From positions 1,612,001 to 1,676,000 of the forward strand of contig WIUZ02000002.1 of the NCBI GenBank assembly GCA_015956445.1: a stretch of DNA of 64,000 nt, given 5' to 3'. Origin of the DNA: Thelephora terrestris. Taxonomy: Eukaryota; Basidiomycota; Agaricomycetes; Thelephorales; Thelephoraceae. The translations under genes were made by a program, and so were the position numbers. Below, piece by piece: positions 1 through 12,503 of this stretch. The number at the start of each line of letters is the position of its first letter. The first letter of the stretch is position 1. The notes beneath the pieces are model-generated. The model did not search any database. It was not told the origin of the DNA and saw nothing but the letters and a program-made list of their open reading frames with translations.

Positions 1-114
1 TCATTAAATTTGCCTTGTAGTAGAATGAATGGTGTAACAAAAAATTGTAGTTCGATTACAAAATTTACTTACTCGACCCGGGTCATACAAAAAACGTCAC
101 TTTGCCCCAAGCCC
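1..114. other. Left flank of element A copy 1
   Basis: AT-rich sequence with no open frame of note. Its last five bases (110-114, AGCCC) are the left target-site duplication of the element that starts at 115. Confidence 0.6.
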
Positions 115-2531
115 TGTGATGATTTCGCCGTTTACCCCCTTTTATTTCATTCTTTCAACGCCTCATCACCACTATGTTAGTCGGTGCCCTGCCCTAAACA
201 TGGCGGTAAACTGTTTATTATGCCACATGCACTATGATTAACGATTCAAAGTCCAATACGTGGAACGTGCTACTAGTCAAGATACCCCAGAAGACCCGAG
301 GTATAATACGTGAACATGTACCGGCGAATCTTCATACGAAGATTCCCCCTACCTGGCCCTCCGTTGCCCCTGGACGACTAGTAGATATTCAGGCTACCGA
401 CAACAAGGGATGTATTAATAAGTGTCGCGCGTTGACCTCTCGCAGAAGTCAACCGGCTTATTAATCTGACCCTTGGATTGGACTTACGACAAACATTATG
501 CTCTACGACTCATGGATCATACGCAATAAGACAAGAGATTAATTCCTTGGAAGTTCAAATAAGTACAAAAGAGTTATTTAATCAATATCTCTGCGAATCC
601 TTTGTACTACTTCCAAGGCCGACCTCACCAACTCCTCATTCAACCAGTTCTGCTCCCTGATCTCGTTTGGGTCTACGTCTGACAAGTCATCGTAATCTGG
701 AAGCTCCGTGTCAGAGTTCGGCTCGCTATCGGGAACGAACTCGGCGTACGGGTCATACTCCAGAGCAGGCCATTGACGGCGACTACCCCAAGGAGTAGAC
801 ACGAACTCAGGACGAGGAGTGTCCCTACGGACAACTCCCACGTTCTGATAGAACTCGTCGCTCCCAATCTCAATGACCTCATCGTCAACCGGAACCAACC
901 TGTTCTCATGACGGACCAATAGACGAGCAGGCGGCGACTCGGCCCGATTAGGAATAATCGGCGACCCGGCCCGATGCGGAACCTCCAATTCTTCCTCTTC
1001 AACTCGGACCTCCGGCTCGTTACACCTCCTCTGGAGATCCCGGACTTCTCCGGTCAACTCGGAGACACGACGAGTAAGGCGAACCTAAAAGAGTAGGGTT
1101 AGAAGATATTAAAAACCTTCAACCCCTACCCCTTACCTTATCGTCCTCCAATTCTCCGGTTTTAGTAACCAGAGCTCGGACCAAGTCCTTTAGAGTGGAC
1201 AACTCTCCCTAAAAAGAAAGTTTGAGTTAGAAAGGTCAATTACCCCGGACCCAAACTTTCTTACCTTCAACAAATCGATGTCGGCGCCCTGCCGAACAAT
1301 GCTATCTTCCTGTCCATGAATAACCCCCTGCATATCTTCCTTCCAGTTCTCCAACGCTTCGATCTCCTCACGACGACCATCAATACGCTCGTTGACATGA
1401 GCAACTTCATCCATCAACATGGACCCAACGTTCCCCGTATGAAGAACGCTGGCCTCCAACACGGAGTTGAAGGTCTCGTTAGCCTCAGTCACGAACTCAA
1501 CACCCCTATTAAGGAGTTCGTTCGCATACGGGTTAGTCTCGATGCGCGCCAACTTGCGCCGAGACACCCTACGAGCGGCTTGGAGAAAGTCCCTGAAACC
1601 TAAAAGGAGTTAGTTCGCTTTCCTAAATCGAAATGCGCAACCAGACCCCCCACCTAGATCAGAGAACCCTTCATTAGGGTCGGCGGTGGCGGTCCGGTCC
1701 ATGATTGCTCCCAAAGTAGGATAAGGACGGGAAGGATCACGGCGGGCATGGGAGAAGCGGTCGATATTGTAGTTGTTCTCCTGAACAGGAGAGTAAGAGG
1801 AAGAGCGGCGAGTGGGATTGCGAGTAGAGGCACGAGGCATATTGGCTGTGTGTAACAAAGGTGGTTTGTTGGAAGACCAGTCATCCAACCCCCTTTGGTT
1901 ATATACCAAACGCCACGCCCCTTTCACGACTCGGGAGTTGAGTCATCCTTTCTATTGTTTACTGCGCATGACCCACATGACATCATATGCCCCTATTCTT
2001 AGTCATATGCTCCCCTTTTGCCATTGGCTGTTAGTCAGCCATACCCACATTCCTTCCGAACATTCTCAGGATACGTCATGCTTTGTAACTGCTTTGTAAT
2101 GCTCTCAAATTGCTATTGGCCGCCACACTTTCGTTTATCAGCTGATAATTTGTAGCACTAGTCATCACATAACGCACAGACCATGCAGTGCTGTGCACGG
2201 ACCATGTTTGCCTGTGTTTGTATCCATAGTATAGTTACATGTCACTGTCACGTCACAAATCTAAGTAGTATATATACTCAGAGTAGTTTAGCCTGTACTC
2301 CTTAGATTTGTTATCATCAGACTCTCCGTGACCTCTACTGCTGTGTGCTTAGAGCAAGAGTGCCTGAAGACCCTTGTCTCCTTCTTTCTCCTCTTATCCA
2401 TCTAAGTCTGTGAAGAGACTTCCGATATCCCTGGGTTTGCAACAGGGTTATTACTGTGTGTTTGATCCCTGAAGTGATAGGTTTGGATAGCAAGAGTGCT
2501 ATTGAACTGTAGAGGTCGCGTCGGCCTGACA
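115..2531 (-). mobile_element. LTR-like element, family A, copy 1 (solo, gene-bearing)
   Basis: A 2417-bp unit beginning TGTGATG and ending CCTGACA. It is flanked by the exact 5-bp repeat AGCCC (110-114 and 2532-2536), so both ends are defined. A second copy at 19092-24734 matches along its length. TG...CA ends and 5-bp duplications are the hallmark of LTR retroelement integration, but no internal retroelement genes are present, so it reads as a solo LTR or a non-autonomous unit. Parts: a minus-strand intron-split gene (578-1840), TATATAA on the minus strand about 60 bp before that gene's ATG, and TATATATA on the plus strand at 2269-2276, 262 bp before the right end. The empty target of the B insertion found in copy 2 is intact here (ACCTG, 351-355). 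It looks whole; several small length differences from copy 2 suggest moderate age. Confidence 0.85.
578..1840 (-). CDS. Coiled-coil protein gene carried by element A copy 1
   Basis: Minus-strand coding pieces lie at about 1610-1840 (N-terminal, Arg/Ser-rich), 1267-1600 (long helical, Glu/Arg-rich, probable coiled coil), 1140-1210 and 578-1080 (acidic C-terminus with several Asp/Glu runs). Short AG/GT-flanked gaps separate them, as in a spliced gene. The same layout recurs in A copy 2, so the gene belongs to the element. The start at 1840 is the first ATG behind a minus-strand TATATAA and opens the conserved reading frame. I recognise no known domain: no capsid, zinc knuckle, protease or polymerase motif. 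Its function is unknown. The layout (helical middle, acidic tail, antisense to the element's other promoter) matches the genes of families B and C, although the sequence is not obviously the same family. Confidence 0.55.
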
Positions 2532-2834
2532 AGCCCCTCACGCGTCCCGCGTGAGGGCTCCGGCTCCGCCGGGCCAGGCTTGCGTCGAGCCTAGAAGCCA
2601 GGAAACCCCTAGAATGATCGAGACGTCCGCATCGATCTGCACAGTGCATCAGTTCTCGATCCGATGATGTATGGGTTTCCGGATCTGGATGACAAACGTT
2701 GGCATCCGACGAAGTGACCGTCTTCAAGGACACACAGCGCTAGGCTGGGGTCCAGCCTCAAATTCGAAGGCCGAGGGGACATGGTTTGTAAAGGGACGGC
2801 ACCCAGGGGGTGACGCCTCTGAGGCTCCCGTACC
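2532..2834. other. Right flank of A copy 1, GC-rich hairpins
   Basis: It begins with the right target duplication AGCCC. A short palindrome around 2538-2556 (CTCACGCGTCCCGCGTGAG) and a GC-rich stretch follow. No gene is visible. Confidence 0.4.
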
Positions 2835-3041
2835 GTGTATGGTATTTACGACAATAACAAGGTTGCGCCAGAAATCGAAGCTGGCGAGTTTGGGGAAGCA
2901 GTAGCGAGACTGGTGCGGCCAGGGAAAGAGTCAGAGGGATTCAGGGCGCGAGCGAAGGGCATGGTGGGAGCGTGTCGAACGGCCGGGGGAAAGAGTGCGG
3001 CGGTGGACACTGGGCTCGTGGAGATCGTTGAGGGGAAGTAG
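2835..3041 (+). pseudogene. C-terminal fragment of a GT1 UDP-glycosyltransferase
   Basis: About 68 codons closely match the last exon of the complete glycosyltransferase gene at 31178-32808 of this window. Shared features are the YGNK/YDNNK-VAP-EIEA start, the block ARLVxPGKESEGFR and the ending IVEGK versus IIDGQ before the stop. Upstream of 2835 the sequence no longer resembles a glycosyltransferase, so the substrate-binding half, the HHGG motif and any start codon are absent. It is best read as a truncated gene copy left by a duplication or by rearrangement near the mobile elements. It could instead be a 3' exon whose 5' exons were displaced, but nothing within 300 bp supports that. Confidence 0.7.
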
Positions 3042-3471
3042 AGAATACACTTTTCGGAAGTGCCTGTCTATGGGTCTCGCCCCGAACGCGATTTCCTTCA
3101 TCTAGCTTGAAGGAGCGCATTATCATTTGAGCCATTTGTCGGCAGCTCGGTCTCGATGAATTGATAACGACGAGAAAGCTCGACAGAACAGATCGTGGTA
3201 GACTGGAGGGTTCTGAATCCCTGGTAAAAAGTAAGAGATCCCCTGGCGTTCGGTTGACTTGTGCTGAGCGCGACGCGCGTAAACTGTGCACGCCGAGTAC
3301 ACGAGGTGTTATTTGACAGCTATCCAATAGCGATCGTGGACTTACGTGGCTTTTCGCAGGCTTCCACCCCGTCCGAAACCGCCCCCAAGGCGGCTTCTAC
3401 AAATCTCTCCCTGCCCGCACCAACTGTTGCTCCTCCGCTAGGCCTCTCACATCTCGTCCTCCTTGTCGACC
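3042..3471. other. Upstream region of F-box gene 1
   Basis: No convincing coding sequence. A stretch near 3187-3215 (GTGGTAGACTGGAGGGTT) closely resembles 5071-5090 in the region downstream of the F-box gene, so a small diverged repeat may be present. The promoter of the F-box gene should lie in the right half; I see no clear TATA box. Confidence 0.35.
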
Positions 3472-4672
3472 ATGGAGCTTCCCCAGGACTTGCTCGATGA
3501 AATTTTCAGCCTCATATACGACGAAGATGACGACAACGAAACACTTCGGGCGTGTTCGTTGGTTGAAAAGTCGTGGGTATACCCCGCCCAGAGACTGCTA
3601 TTCTCCTGTATAGATGTCGATATTGGCAGCTATCCACCGTGGGAGGGAAGAACTGGACCCGGGAAAGCCGAGCCTTTCGACCACACCCACTCGCTCTTCT
3701 ACTTTCGATCGAGACATCACGGTTGCGACACCATCCCCAGACAACTGCCCCCATTCCGTCAACTTCAGACCCTAACACTGAGCGGCCCGAATTTCCCCCA
3801 AAATTTCTCCCAGTATCTCGAGGTTTTCTCAGCATTTCAACACACCCTCTCGTCTCTAACATTTGACTGTGTCGAGATTTCGTGGCCTTCGTGCTTCGCG
3901 ATCGTTTGCTACTTCCCCAACCTCAGCGATCTCGACATCATTTCCCCCCGTAGTGGAGATGACGATGAGGAGCCAATGGTCCCTTCCAGGCACCTGCATG
4001 GGAGGCTTCGGGTCGACGAAGTGATGTATCTCACAACATACTTAGATCAGCTATCCAGCATGCAGGTGGCTTATGATGAGCTTGAAATCACACGGGAAGC
4101 GATTTTCTGGAATACCGAGGGTCCAGACTACCAGCGCCTCATCAACATGTGTGAGGAGAGCCTTATGGCCTTAACCCTATATAAATGTAAGCGTGTTTTC
4201 AGTGTTTGAGTTGCACCAATATCAAAGGCAGAATCAAACCAATACTTTTCCAGGCAATGCCGTTCTGGATCTCCAGAATTGTTCAGAGCTTCAAGAGCTT
4301 GTGCTCTACCGGCCGTACTCATGTGAAAGGCTATGCGCCACCATCGCTTCAATCACCTCCCAAAACATTCACAAGATTCTCTACGATGCAGTGGTGTCCC
4401 CGCTGGATGCAGACAGGAGGCAAGCTCTGGAAGATGCCATGTGTGGGCTTGTTGGAAGATTACGTACATTGGGATATGAAGACACGCTGGAAGTCGAGTT
4501 CCAGCTCAGTCCTGATGCTTTCGACTCCATTCAGGATTCGTGTGGGGATTTCTTTCTGAAATTTAGGGAGGATGGCCGGCTGGTCATCTCAACTCTTTCA
4601 GGCACAAAGAGAGTTGAGCTTAGTGTCTGTTTTTTCTTCACTCTAGTGACCTCTACTGTCCCATATTTCTGA
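3472..4672 (+). CDS. F-box protein (SCF substrate receptor candidate)
   Basis: Two exons, 3472-4186 and 4254-4672, joined by a 67-bp GT-AG intron, give 377 residues. An F-box-like helix bundle sits at the N-terminus (MELPQDLLDEIFSLI, then ETLRACSLVEKSW), a pattern very common in agaricomycete F-box proteins. The remainder has leucine-rich stretches (FRQLQTLTLSG, LSSLTFDCVEISW, CEESLMALTLYKC) that probably form a degenerate leucine-rich-repeat-like target-binding region. F-box proteins bind Skp1 and present substrates to SCF ubiquitin ligases; the substrate here is unknown. The ATG at 3472 is chosen because it directly precedes the F-box. The gene lies between mobile-element blocks. A second, different F-box gene is at 33346-34639. 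The C-terminal end after about 4600 is less certain. Confidence 0.75.
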
Positions 4673-5849
4673 CCCGAGTTTTAGTGAAGCCATAGTGGCA
4701 TCAAGCGCTGCTCCTGAACTGGTGATAGCTTTGTGTCCACACAGACCACTCAACCACCCTCAGCTTTTGGTGATATTCTCTAGGCGTTTTGCCCAGCCTG
4801 GGGGAAAAAATCTCCCAGTCAATATGTAAAACAATTTCCCACCTCATCCTGGCTTGGAGTGGGTTATACTCTTCCCTGGTGGCTCAGTGTATGTTACCTT
4901 TCCAAATATGTTATTTTTCTTGATATGTGGTTTCTTCTAGATATGTTATGTTTTCCAGTTTTTTTTAGCCTACATGCTTTTTTTGGCAATGTCATTTTCC
5001 CCCTTGATGTGATGACAAGAATGCAAGGCTGGTCATCATCAAACATTGAGTGTTGGAAGAACATAACAGATTGTGGTAGACTGGAAGGTTTGAAATCATT
5101 CATCAGCAAAGAAAACTTTGGGAATGTACATGAGAGTGTGTTCATTACTGAAACAAAATTGTTGGGTCAAATAAAGGGCCAAAGGAATTGACTGGCAAAT
5201 CTCAGCACTTGTTAATGATGTGCAGACAGGTTGTATGCCATGAATCTGGAAAGTATAGAACTTGTTGCTGCGCATGGGGCCATTCAAGTCCTGCCATCAG
5301 GGAAATGTACTTTGGATTCTGTGCAATTTTGCTCAATCGACACACTTCGGCGGAAAGGCCACATGTTCCACGTGCTTCCACGCAATTCGGAGTGCTTTCA
5401 TCATGATTGTTAGCCGTGGAAGCACATACACAACAAAGTCCATCTCGTGGGACCGCTTCCACATAATGACTCAACCTAAACCTGTGCAAGCACATCCATG
5501 CACTTCCATAAAACCTTGCTGTCGTTATGGCCAGTGTTTGGGGAGGGATACATAACTCATTTTCAGTGTTGTCTATTTGCCTACTTCACTACTTGAGATG
5601 TGTTGGTGCAAATGTGGGACATTTCAATGGAATTGTACAAAGGATGATGAATAATGAGTGGCCACACGTCGCTGCTTTCTTCCACCTCCTTCAACACGTC
5701 TCGGTTTACACACACCCTGTTTACACATGTGTTGGCTGTCATCTCCCTCAATCCCAGCATCATGCGTGTGATATGCACACAACTCGTTCCACTTGCTTGG
5801 CTCAACGCCACTCCCAGCGCACCCGCCAACAAGCTGTAACCAAAATCCA
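4673..5849. other. Non-coding repeat-like region with GCTTCCA motif cluster
   Basis: No gene recognised. From about 5360 to 5520 the motif GCTTCCA or its complement recurs (for example TTCCACGTGCTTCCACGC, GTGGAAGCACAT, CCGCTTCCACAT). It sits about 330 bp upstream of a Plavaka transposase remnant, where a CACTA element would keep its subterminal repeats. Similar motif-rich sequence occurs at 18900-19091. Confidence 0.4.
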
Positions 5850-6380
5850 GGACGACATCTATGATTGTCCTTGATGCGGGAAACTTTCCATGCAGTACCA
5901 CGGTTCTCACAAGCGCCACATCAAGTCATGTGAAACAAGGTGTGAGGCCCTTGTGCAAGAAGAAGCAGGGCTACAGATTCAGTGGGTTGAGACACCAACG
6001 CCTGACCCGTACACTCCCATCCTCACTGATGCTGAGATGAACGCTGAGAATACAGCCGAATCCAGTGTGTAGCATCCCACATCTGTTGTGATAAAGTGTT
6101 GATGTAGATTTTAGCATCACCTAGTGAGAGCAATCACCTTGACAACACTGTGCCAAATTTCTTCGAGTACAACACCCTCTGAAACAACAGTGATACCACA
6201 CGGGATGATGGAGGCGGTGAAACACCGCCCGACGTTGGCAAAACTCCAGACAATGTCAGTGATGCTGGCAATCACAATGATTTTGGGGCACTCGTCCAAA
6301 CTCCCCTCGAGACCGGGAAGACTCTTGTTATCTATCATCCCCATTCTCAGCACCCACCCGAGATCGTTGACACGGTGACC
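5850..6380 (+). pseudogene. Plavaka-type (CACTA) transposase, decayed N-terminal part
   Basis: One frame reads as the N-terminus typical of basidiomycete Plavaka transposases. A zinc-finger-like segment lies at 5866-5935 (Cys-Pro, then CGK, SMQYHGSHKRHIKSC). An acidic Pro-rich linker follows, and then near 6320-6370 a block reading KTLVIYHPHSQHPPEIVDT, close to the short conserved block such transposases carry before the catalytic region. The finger is interrupted by an in-frame TGA at 5872-5874, and no DDE catalytic region follows, so this is a dead 5' fragment. The family call rests on my memory of the family layout, not on an alignment. Confidence 0.5.
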
Positions 6381-7049
6381 CGCTGTCTGCTTCGACTCAA
6401 GCTCCAGTCTCAGCTCCTACCCCATCTATCTCGACGACCCCCCCCCCACCTACGCAAACCGACGACCCCTCGATCGGTCACAGGGGTGTCACACCCACTT
6501 GACGTCCCAATCATCGAACCGTTTCCACAATCCCTTCAATGTGCGTCATCGCACGCTGTTTCCGCCTCCGTGGCCATCCCCCCCGAACGGCACGTGATGT
6601 TGCGATCGGCTGATGGCTCCAGGTCCCTGATCAGGTCCCGATGACGCGTCCCCTCCTACGGTCCGGTTCCACTCCGTCGAGCCACGTGTTGACCTGTCTC
6701 CTTGCTCGCCTATCACCCTCAACTGCTCCCGATCTCGCGCCCAGGTACAATCTTCTGATCTCTAGCTTGCGGACTTCCCCTTTTGGCCTTGCTTCGCATG
6801 ATCGCTCCATCCTCCCAGTAACGTCTACCCCAGCATCGTTCCGACTTCCCGACATACCGTCTGGTCCCCTACCCTGCGTCAGACTCGCGTTTACCCCTTT
6901 CTATTTACCTATTCCTATCTTCCCACCGTTTCTCCATTTGTTCACGACTTTCCCATCTCTTTCGCGTAGATCGCACTGTCTCTACCTATAAATACCCTGT
7001 ATTAGCTTACCGAATCACAAGAAACCCCCTGGGCCTCTTCACACCTCTT
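6381..7049 (+). other. Host or older-repeat sequence left of B copy 1
   Basis: C-rich sequence with no recognised gene. A TATA-like box (CTATAAATAC) lies near 6986-6995. Bases 7045-7049 (CTCTT) are the left target duplication of B copy 1. Removing B copy 1 and element C would join this stretch to 15438-15461 and then to 18378 onward, so these are parts of one older locus. Confidence 0.4.
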
Positions 7050-9806
7050 TGTCAGGAACATGGTATTTTTAAACTTTTTATAACACACTCTTTCTTCGAA
7101 CTCTTCTTACCACTTCTTATGTTTTGAATGCTTCACATTCCTTATCCTTCACTCCATCATTCAAAAACACACAAACGCGCGTACCATTCCCAGCGAATCG
7201 TAACAACATGGCTATATACGGTGCTATACCAGTCCCTCAAAAGTCAACTCTATCTACGGCAGGCCTAAAAGTCATCAACTGTCCATCCCGGAGATCGTAG
7301 TGCTGGCCCCTCCTCGCAAGGACCTCCCCGAACATGGCATCACCATCTTCAGCGCTCAGCTGAACGACTAGTTCAAGCCAATAGGAAGAGATACCTTTGA
7401 GCGGACCGATCAGCCTCCCAGATGTCACCGAACTGCTGAACACCTGGTCCCACATCTCCATCACCGGGTGATTGCTCGGCAGCGCTGTCGACATAGTCGA
7501 CGAGTGAACCGCCGTCTCCCTTGTCGGACCCCTGGGTGGGATCCTGTCCTGCGAGTTGAAGCTGGTGGCGAAGCTGGACCTCCGACTCGACCTGTCGGTA
7601 GGGACGGTTGACCCTATATCGGTACCCTCGTCCCTCATCTCGACCAGACTGGTCACCATCCGACTCAACTGGACGCGGGTACGGATTAGCAGAAGGTGCC
7701 ATGCGATGAGCAATGCGGCGTCGAGAGCGTTTACAACGCTGCCCTGTTGTCACCGGACATACCTCCATGGCCCTCGGAGCATCTTCGGCCCGGTCTACTT
7801 CCATGACCTCATCCTCAATCTTGACCAGCTGACTGATCGGCTGCAACAGACAGCGCCGACAGTTCTCCTTGTTGGACTCGGCCAACGTGGAAGCCGGAGC
7901 CGGAGTTGGAATGGGAATCGCGTTCTCAATCGGAGGTGTCGCGTAGGACGACGGGTTAGGCGAAGGGAGTACCACCTTGTCGGCGTACTCCAGCTCGAAC
8001 GGAACATTGGCAGTCCCTTGACCAACCAACACTGGACCCTCTTTACAGTTGCAGGTCTTGTCCTGTAAGGACGCGATCCGCGCCGTCAACACAGCCACCA
8101 CGTCTTCGAGCTGGTCCGTCTAAAAGAAGTCTCTCAGTCATTGCATAAACTTGCAAAGGCTGAAAGAACCTTTTCATCCCTCCTAGCCAATGCCCCCTTG
8201 ATATTGTTGTCCCGAACTTTCAGGCCGGTGACCAACTCTTGATGGTTGGCAACCATCGCCTCCAACGCCTCGTTCGTCCCCTGCTGGAAGGCGGCCAGAG
8301 TCTCCTTCATCAGAAGACCCTCCGCTGACAGACGAAGGACGTCTGCCTTTGCCTCCTTCACCTCGCGCTCCAAACGTTCAACCTAGGCAGTTTGATTAGT
8401 CGAGAGTCATACTCGAATATTCAAACGGAGAACTGTCAGGGCCACTCTACCCCAACAACTACCAGTGCACTGAGCCGACTCCGCAGAGTACTCACTAGTC
8501 CAACTAGCTTGTGAGAGAACGATCACGTCTCTATTCTTCCGGTAGGTTGTCCGAGGTCACTACAAGTCAGGTCGAAATCCTAAAGAGAAACCCAACCTAA
8601 ACCGTACTTCGTTCGGTTTAACACGCAAGGGTTTATCTCTACAGCAGGATTGATGACTCCACCAGGTGATTGACTGGACGCTCGAGGTGTTCTAATATGA
8701 ACGCTGAGGTTCTATAGTTACGAGGCGCAGCCGATGCGCAGAGCGGGAGGGGGAGCAGATGGGGATGTCTTGGATCAAACAAGAAACTCTGACTTGTCCT
8801 TAACTGCAACTGGGCTGAGAAGGGCAGAGGATTTCCTGAGGTAACAAAACTAAGGTACTACGATACAGCCACAATTGCTACTTATACTAAAGGAGTGGCC
8901 ATGACGTCAATACCCTAATATACCCTTATCAAGTCCGAACAAAGGGAGATAAGGAGTGTGTGAACGCTAAGTAAGGGAAGCGAGCAAATATGACGCGTGG
9001 GAGAATAAAGGACAAAGGGCCTTACTAGCGTGTGAAGGATTGCATAAAAGATAACGAATGTCCGCATGAAACATAGGGGTAAAGATAACACTAGTTCTAA
9101 AAGAAAAAGGGGCATGGGGTCATGAAAGTTCGTACCTGGGGATCACACCCAAGGGCTAGGTGAGAATCTTCTTGGATGCTTCCTTTGGAGAGGCCAAAGA
9201 TAGAGACCATACAACATCCCTTGTTGTCTGTAGGCGGTAACAGCATCACGGACTAGTGGCAACCTCAACTTACGTCCGATCATGAGGAGCGCAGGCCTAG
9301 ACTCATGGGACATGAGGGATTACAGATTCACCGGCGTTTCACGCTAACGGCTACTCCACATTCGCTGGGCTAAACAAAAGGAGTCTAAGGCACTCCTTCC
9401 GAATAACGGCGATTCCTTCCTCTGGTTAAGAGACTGTGATGTGACTGTCCACGTGTGTGATCAGGGTCCAGGGTTGATCGTAATCGTAAAGTCATGAGGG
9501 GTCGTAAAAGGGGTTCGTGATGTCATGAAGGGGTCATCAGGGTCTTGAGACCTATTTTTAGTGCGCGCGCGTTCTAGGCGTTCCGGAACGAAGTTCTTCC
9601 AAGGCCGTCCCGCGGGCCGAGGTGTCAGCTTGATGTAGTAAGCCAACGATGATGGTACAGGGGCGGAAGTTGATGTGACCCGGACCAATGAGGTTCGTCG
9701 AGGTAGGTCACGTGAAGGATCACCGATCTAGGCTATAAGAAGGACGTCTTCTTGGAGCCATCCTTGATCAGCAACACCAGCAACTTCCCCATCATCTTAC
9801 CCAAAC

Positions 9807-12503
9807 ATGTCTTTCCCCAACAACCATACCTACAAAGTCGCCAACGGCATCTCCACCATCTCTCGTATCGACCGCCGAGTTGCTGCCCGCAAGTCCTACG
9901 CCTGTGCAGCGGGGACTCCCTATACCACTGATGATCAGGTATGGGGGAGGTCTAGAGCTTCGTGTGTTTGCACTAACACCTTCCTCTAGGTAGAGGTTAC
10001 GTTCTTTGGGCATTAATGTCAAACTAACGGCTTCTAGATCTTGGAGATTGTCACGGAGGTGGATGCTGAACGTCTCAGGGAGACGATCCCACACTTGATG
10101 GGGTTGACCTGGGACGATGAGCTCTGGGTCCGATCCATGATCGCCGAGAAGGTGAACTTCCGGATGAGGGGTAGGTTCGGGGAGTTGGAGCACCCGATCA
10201 AGAAGGAGCTCTGGTACACCCTGCAGAGGGGGATCTACGATCAGGACCTATTGGAGCACGGGGCAACCATTCCTCGGGCCATCCGCCACGCCACCGCTTC
10301 CACGTCGTTATTGTGGTCGCTCGTTCGGGAGGGGGAGAACAAAGTAAGTTCTCTGTTTGGATATTCGAGTATGACTCTCGACTAACCAAACTGCCTAGGT
10401 TGAACGTTTGGAGCGCGAGGTGAAAGAGGCGAAGGCAGACGTCCTTCGTCTGTCGGCGGAGGGTCTTCAGATGAAGGAGACTCTGGCCGCCTTTCAGCAG
10501 GGAACAAACGAGGCGTTGGAGGCGATGGTCGCCAACCATCAAGAGCTGATCGCCGGGCTGAAGGTCAGAGATAACAACATCAAGGGGGCGCTGGCCAGGA
10601 GGGATGAAAAGGTAGCTTTCTTCATCTCGAAAGACGAAATGAAGAAAGCTGACACTTCTTCTAGACGGACACTGGGGGCAAGGGGTCAAATACCCAGTGG
10701 GTACATGCTGAATACATTGTGATCACAGTCAAAAAGTGATCACAATGTGCCCAGTGGGGAAAATTTGAATACATTCAAAATGTACCTGGCCATGTGAACC
10801 CAATGTGCCCAGTGGGCACATTTTGATTGCGATCACAATGTACCCATCAATGTGATCTCAATGTGCCCACTGGGGAAATTTTGATTGCAATCACAATGTA
10901 CACATCAATGTGATCTCAATGTGCCTGCTATGCACATTTTAATTTCTTTCACAATGTTCCCATCAATGTGTTCCCAATGTACCCAGCTCATTACATAATA
11001 GTTTCTTTCACAATGTTGTCCACAATGTGTCCAGCATGTCCCTGAGCCACTCATTCAAAATTCTTTCAAAGATTATCCAGTGATGTGTCCATAATGTCCC
11101 CAGGGGGTTCTTTTTGAAGTAATCACAATGTAATCACAATATTGTTCAATTTCATCATGAACTTTCAAAGAAATCACTATGTGTATGGCTGTACACATTC
11201 TAGACACATCACTGGGTACTTTGTGAAAGAATTTTGAATGAGTGGCTCAGGCACATGCTGGACACATTGTGGACAACATTGTGAAAGAAACTATTATGTA
11301 ATGAGCTGGGTACATTGGGAACACATTGATGGGAACATTGTGAAAGAAATTAAAATGTGCACAGCAGGCACATTGAGATCACATTGATGTGTACATTGTG
11401 ATTGCAATCAAAATGTCCCCAGTGGGCACATTGAGATCACATTGATGGGTACATTGTGATCACAATCAAAATGTGCCTACTGGGCACATTGGACTCACAT
11501 GGCCAGGCACATTTTGAATGTATTTAAATTCCCCCCACTGGGCACATTGTGATCACTTGTTGACTGTGATCACAATGTATTCAGCATGTACCCACTGGGT
11601 ATTTGACCCCTTGCCCCCAGTGGGAACAGCTTGAAGACGTGGTGGCTGTGTTGACGGCACAGGTCGCGTCCTTGCAGGATAAGACCTGCAACTGCAAGGA
11701 GGGCCCGAAGTTGGTTGGTCAGGGGACCGCCGACGTTCCGTTCGAGTTGGAGTATGCCGATGAGGTGGTACTCCCATCGCCTAACCCGTCGTCCTATGCG
11801 ACGCCTCCGATCGAGAATGCGGTCCCCGTCCCGACTCCGGCTCCGGCTTCTACGTTGGCCGAGTCCGACAAGGAGAACTGTCGGCGCTGCCCGTTGCAGC
11901 CGATCAGTCAGCTGGTGAAGATCGAGGATGAGGTCATGGAGGTCGACCGGGCCGAAGATGTTCCGAGGGCCATAGAGGTACGTCCGGTGATCAAGGGGCA
12001 GCGTTGTAAACGCTCTCGACGCCGCCTTGCTCATCGTATGGCTCCATCGGCTAACCCATACCCACGTCCAGTTGAGTCGGATGGTGACCAGTCTGGTCGA
12101 GGTGGGGAACGAGAGTTCCGCTATCGGGTCAACCGTCCCTACCGACAGGTCGAGTCGGAGATCCAGCTTCGCCACCAGCTTCGACTCGCAGGACAGGATC
12201 CCACCCAGGGGTCCGACGAGGGAGACGGAGGGTCGCTCGTCGACTACGTCGATAGTGCTGCCGAGCAGTCACCCGGTGATGGAGATGTGGGACCAGGTGT
12301 TCCAGAGTTCGGTGACATCTGGGAGGCTGATCGGTCCGCTCGAAGGAGTCTCTTCCTATCGGCTTGAACTAGTCGTTCAGCTGAGTGCCGAAGATGGTGA
12401 CGCCATGTTCGGGGAGGTCCTTGCGAGGAGGGGCCAGCACTACGATCTCCGGGATGGACGCTTGATGACCATGAGGCCTGCCGTAGATAGAGTCGACTTT
12501 TGA
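9807..12503 (+). pseudogene. Carried coiled-coil gene of B copy 2, interrupted by a MITE
   Basis: Coding pieces match the B copy 3 gene: N-terminus from 9807, the DDELW-containing part at about 10041-10345, the coiled-coil part (REVKEAK) at about 10400-10612, and the long Pro/Glu-rich C-terminal part at 11626-12503. The palindromic MITE at 10670-11622 lies just before the C-terminal part. In the C-terminal part two overlapping frames (ending near 12367 and 12503) stay open, as in the other two copies. No known domain is recognised. Confidence 0.65.
10670..11622. mobile_element. Palindromic CACTA-type MITE 1
   Basis: A 953-bp foldback unit with ends CACTGGGGGCAAGGGGT and its complement, flanked by the 3-bp duplication GGA (10667-10669 and 11623-11625). 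CACTG...CAGTG ends with 3-bp duplications are diagnostic of the CACTA (EnSpm) superfamily. The two arms are imperfect inverted copies of about 400 bp, rich in short motifs such as ACAATGTG and GTGATCACA, around an asymmetric centre near 11110-11180. It has no coding capacity, and bases 10681-10800 contain no CpG. It is inserted in B copy 2. Confidence 0.88.
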
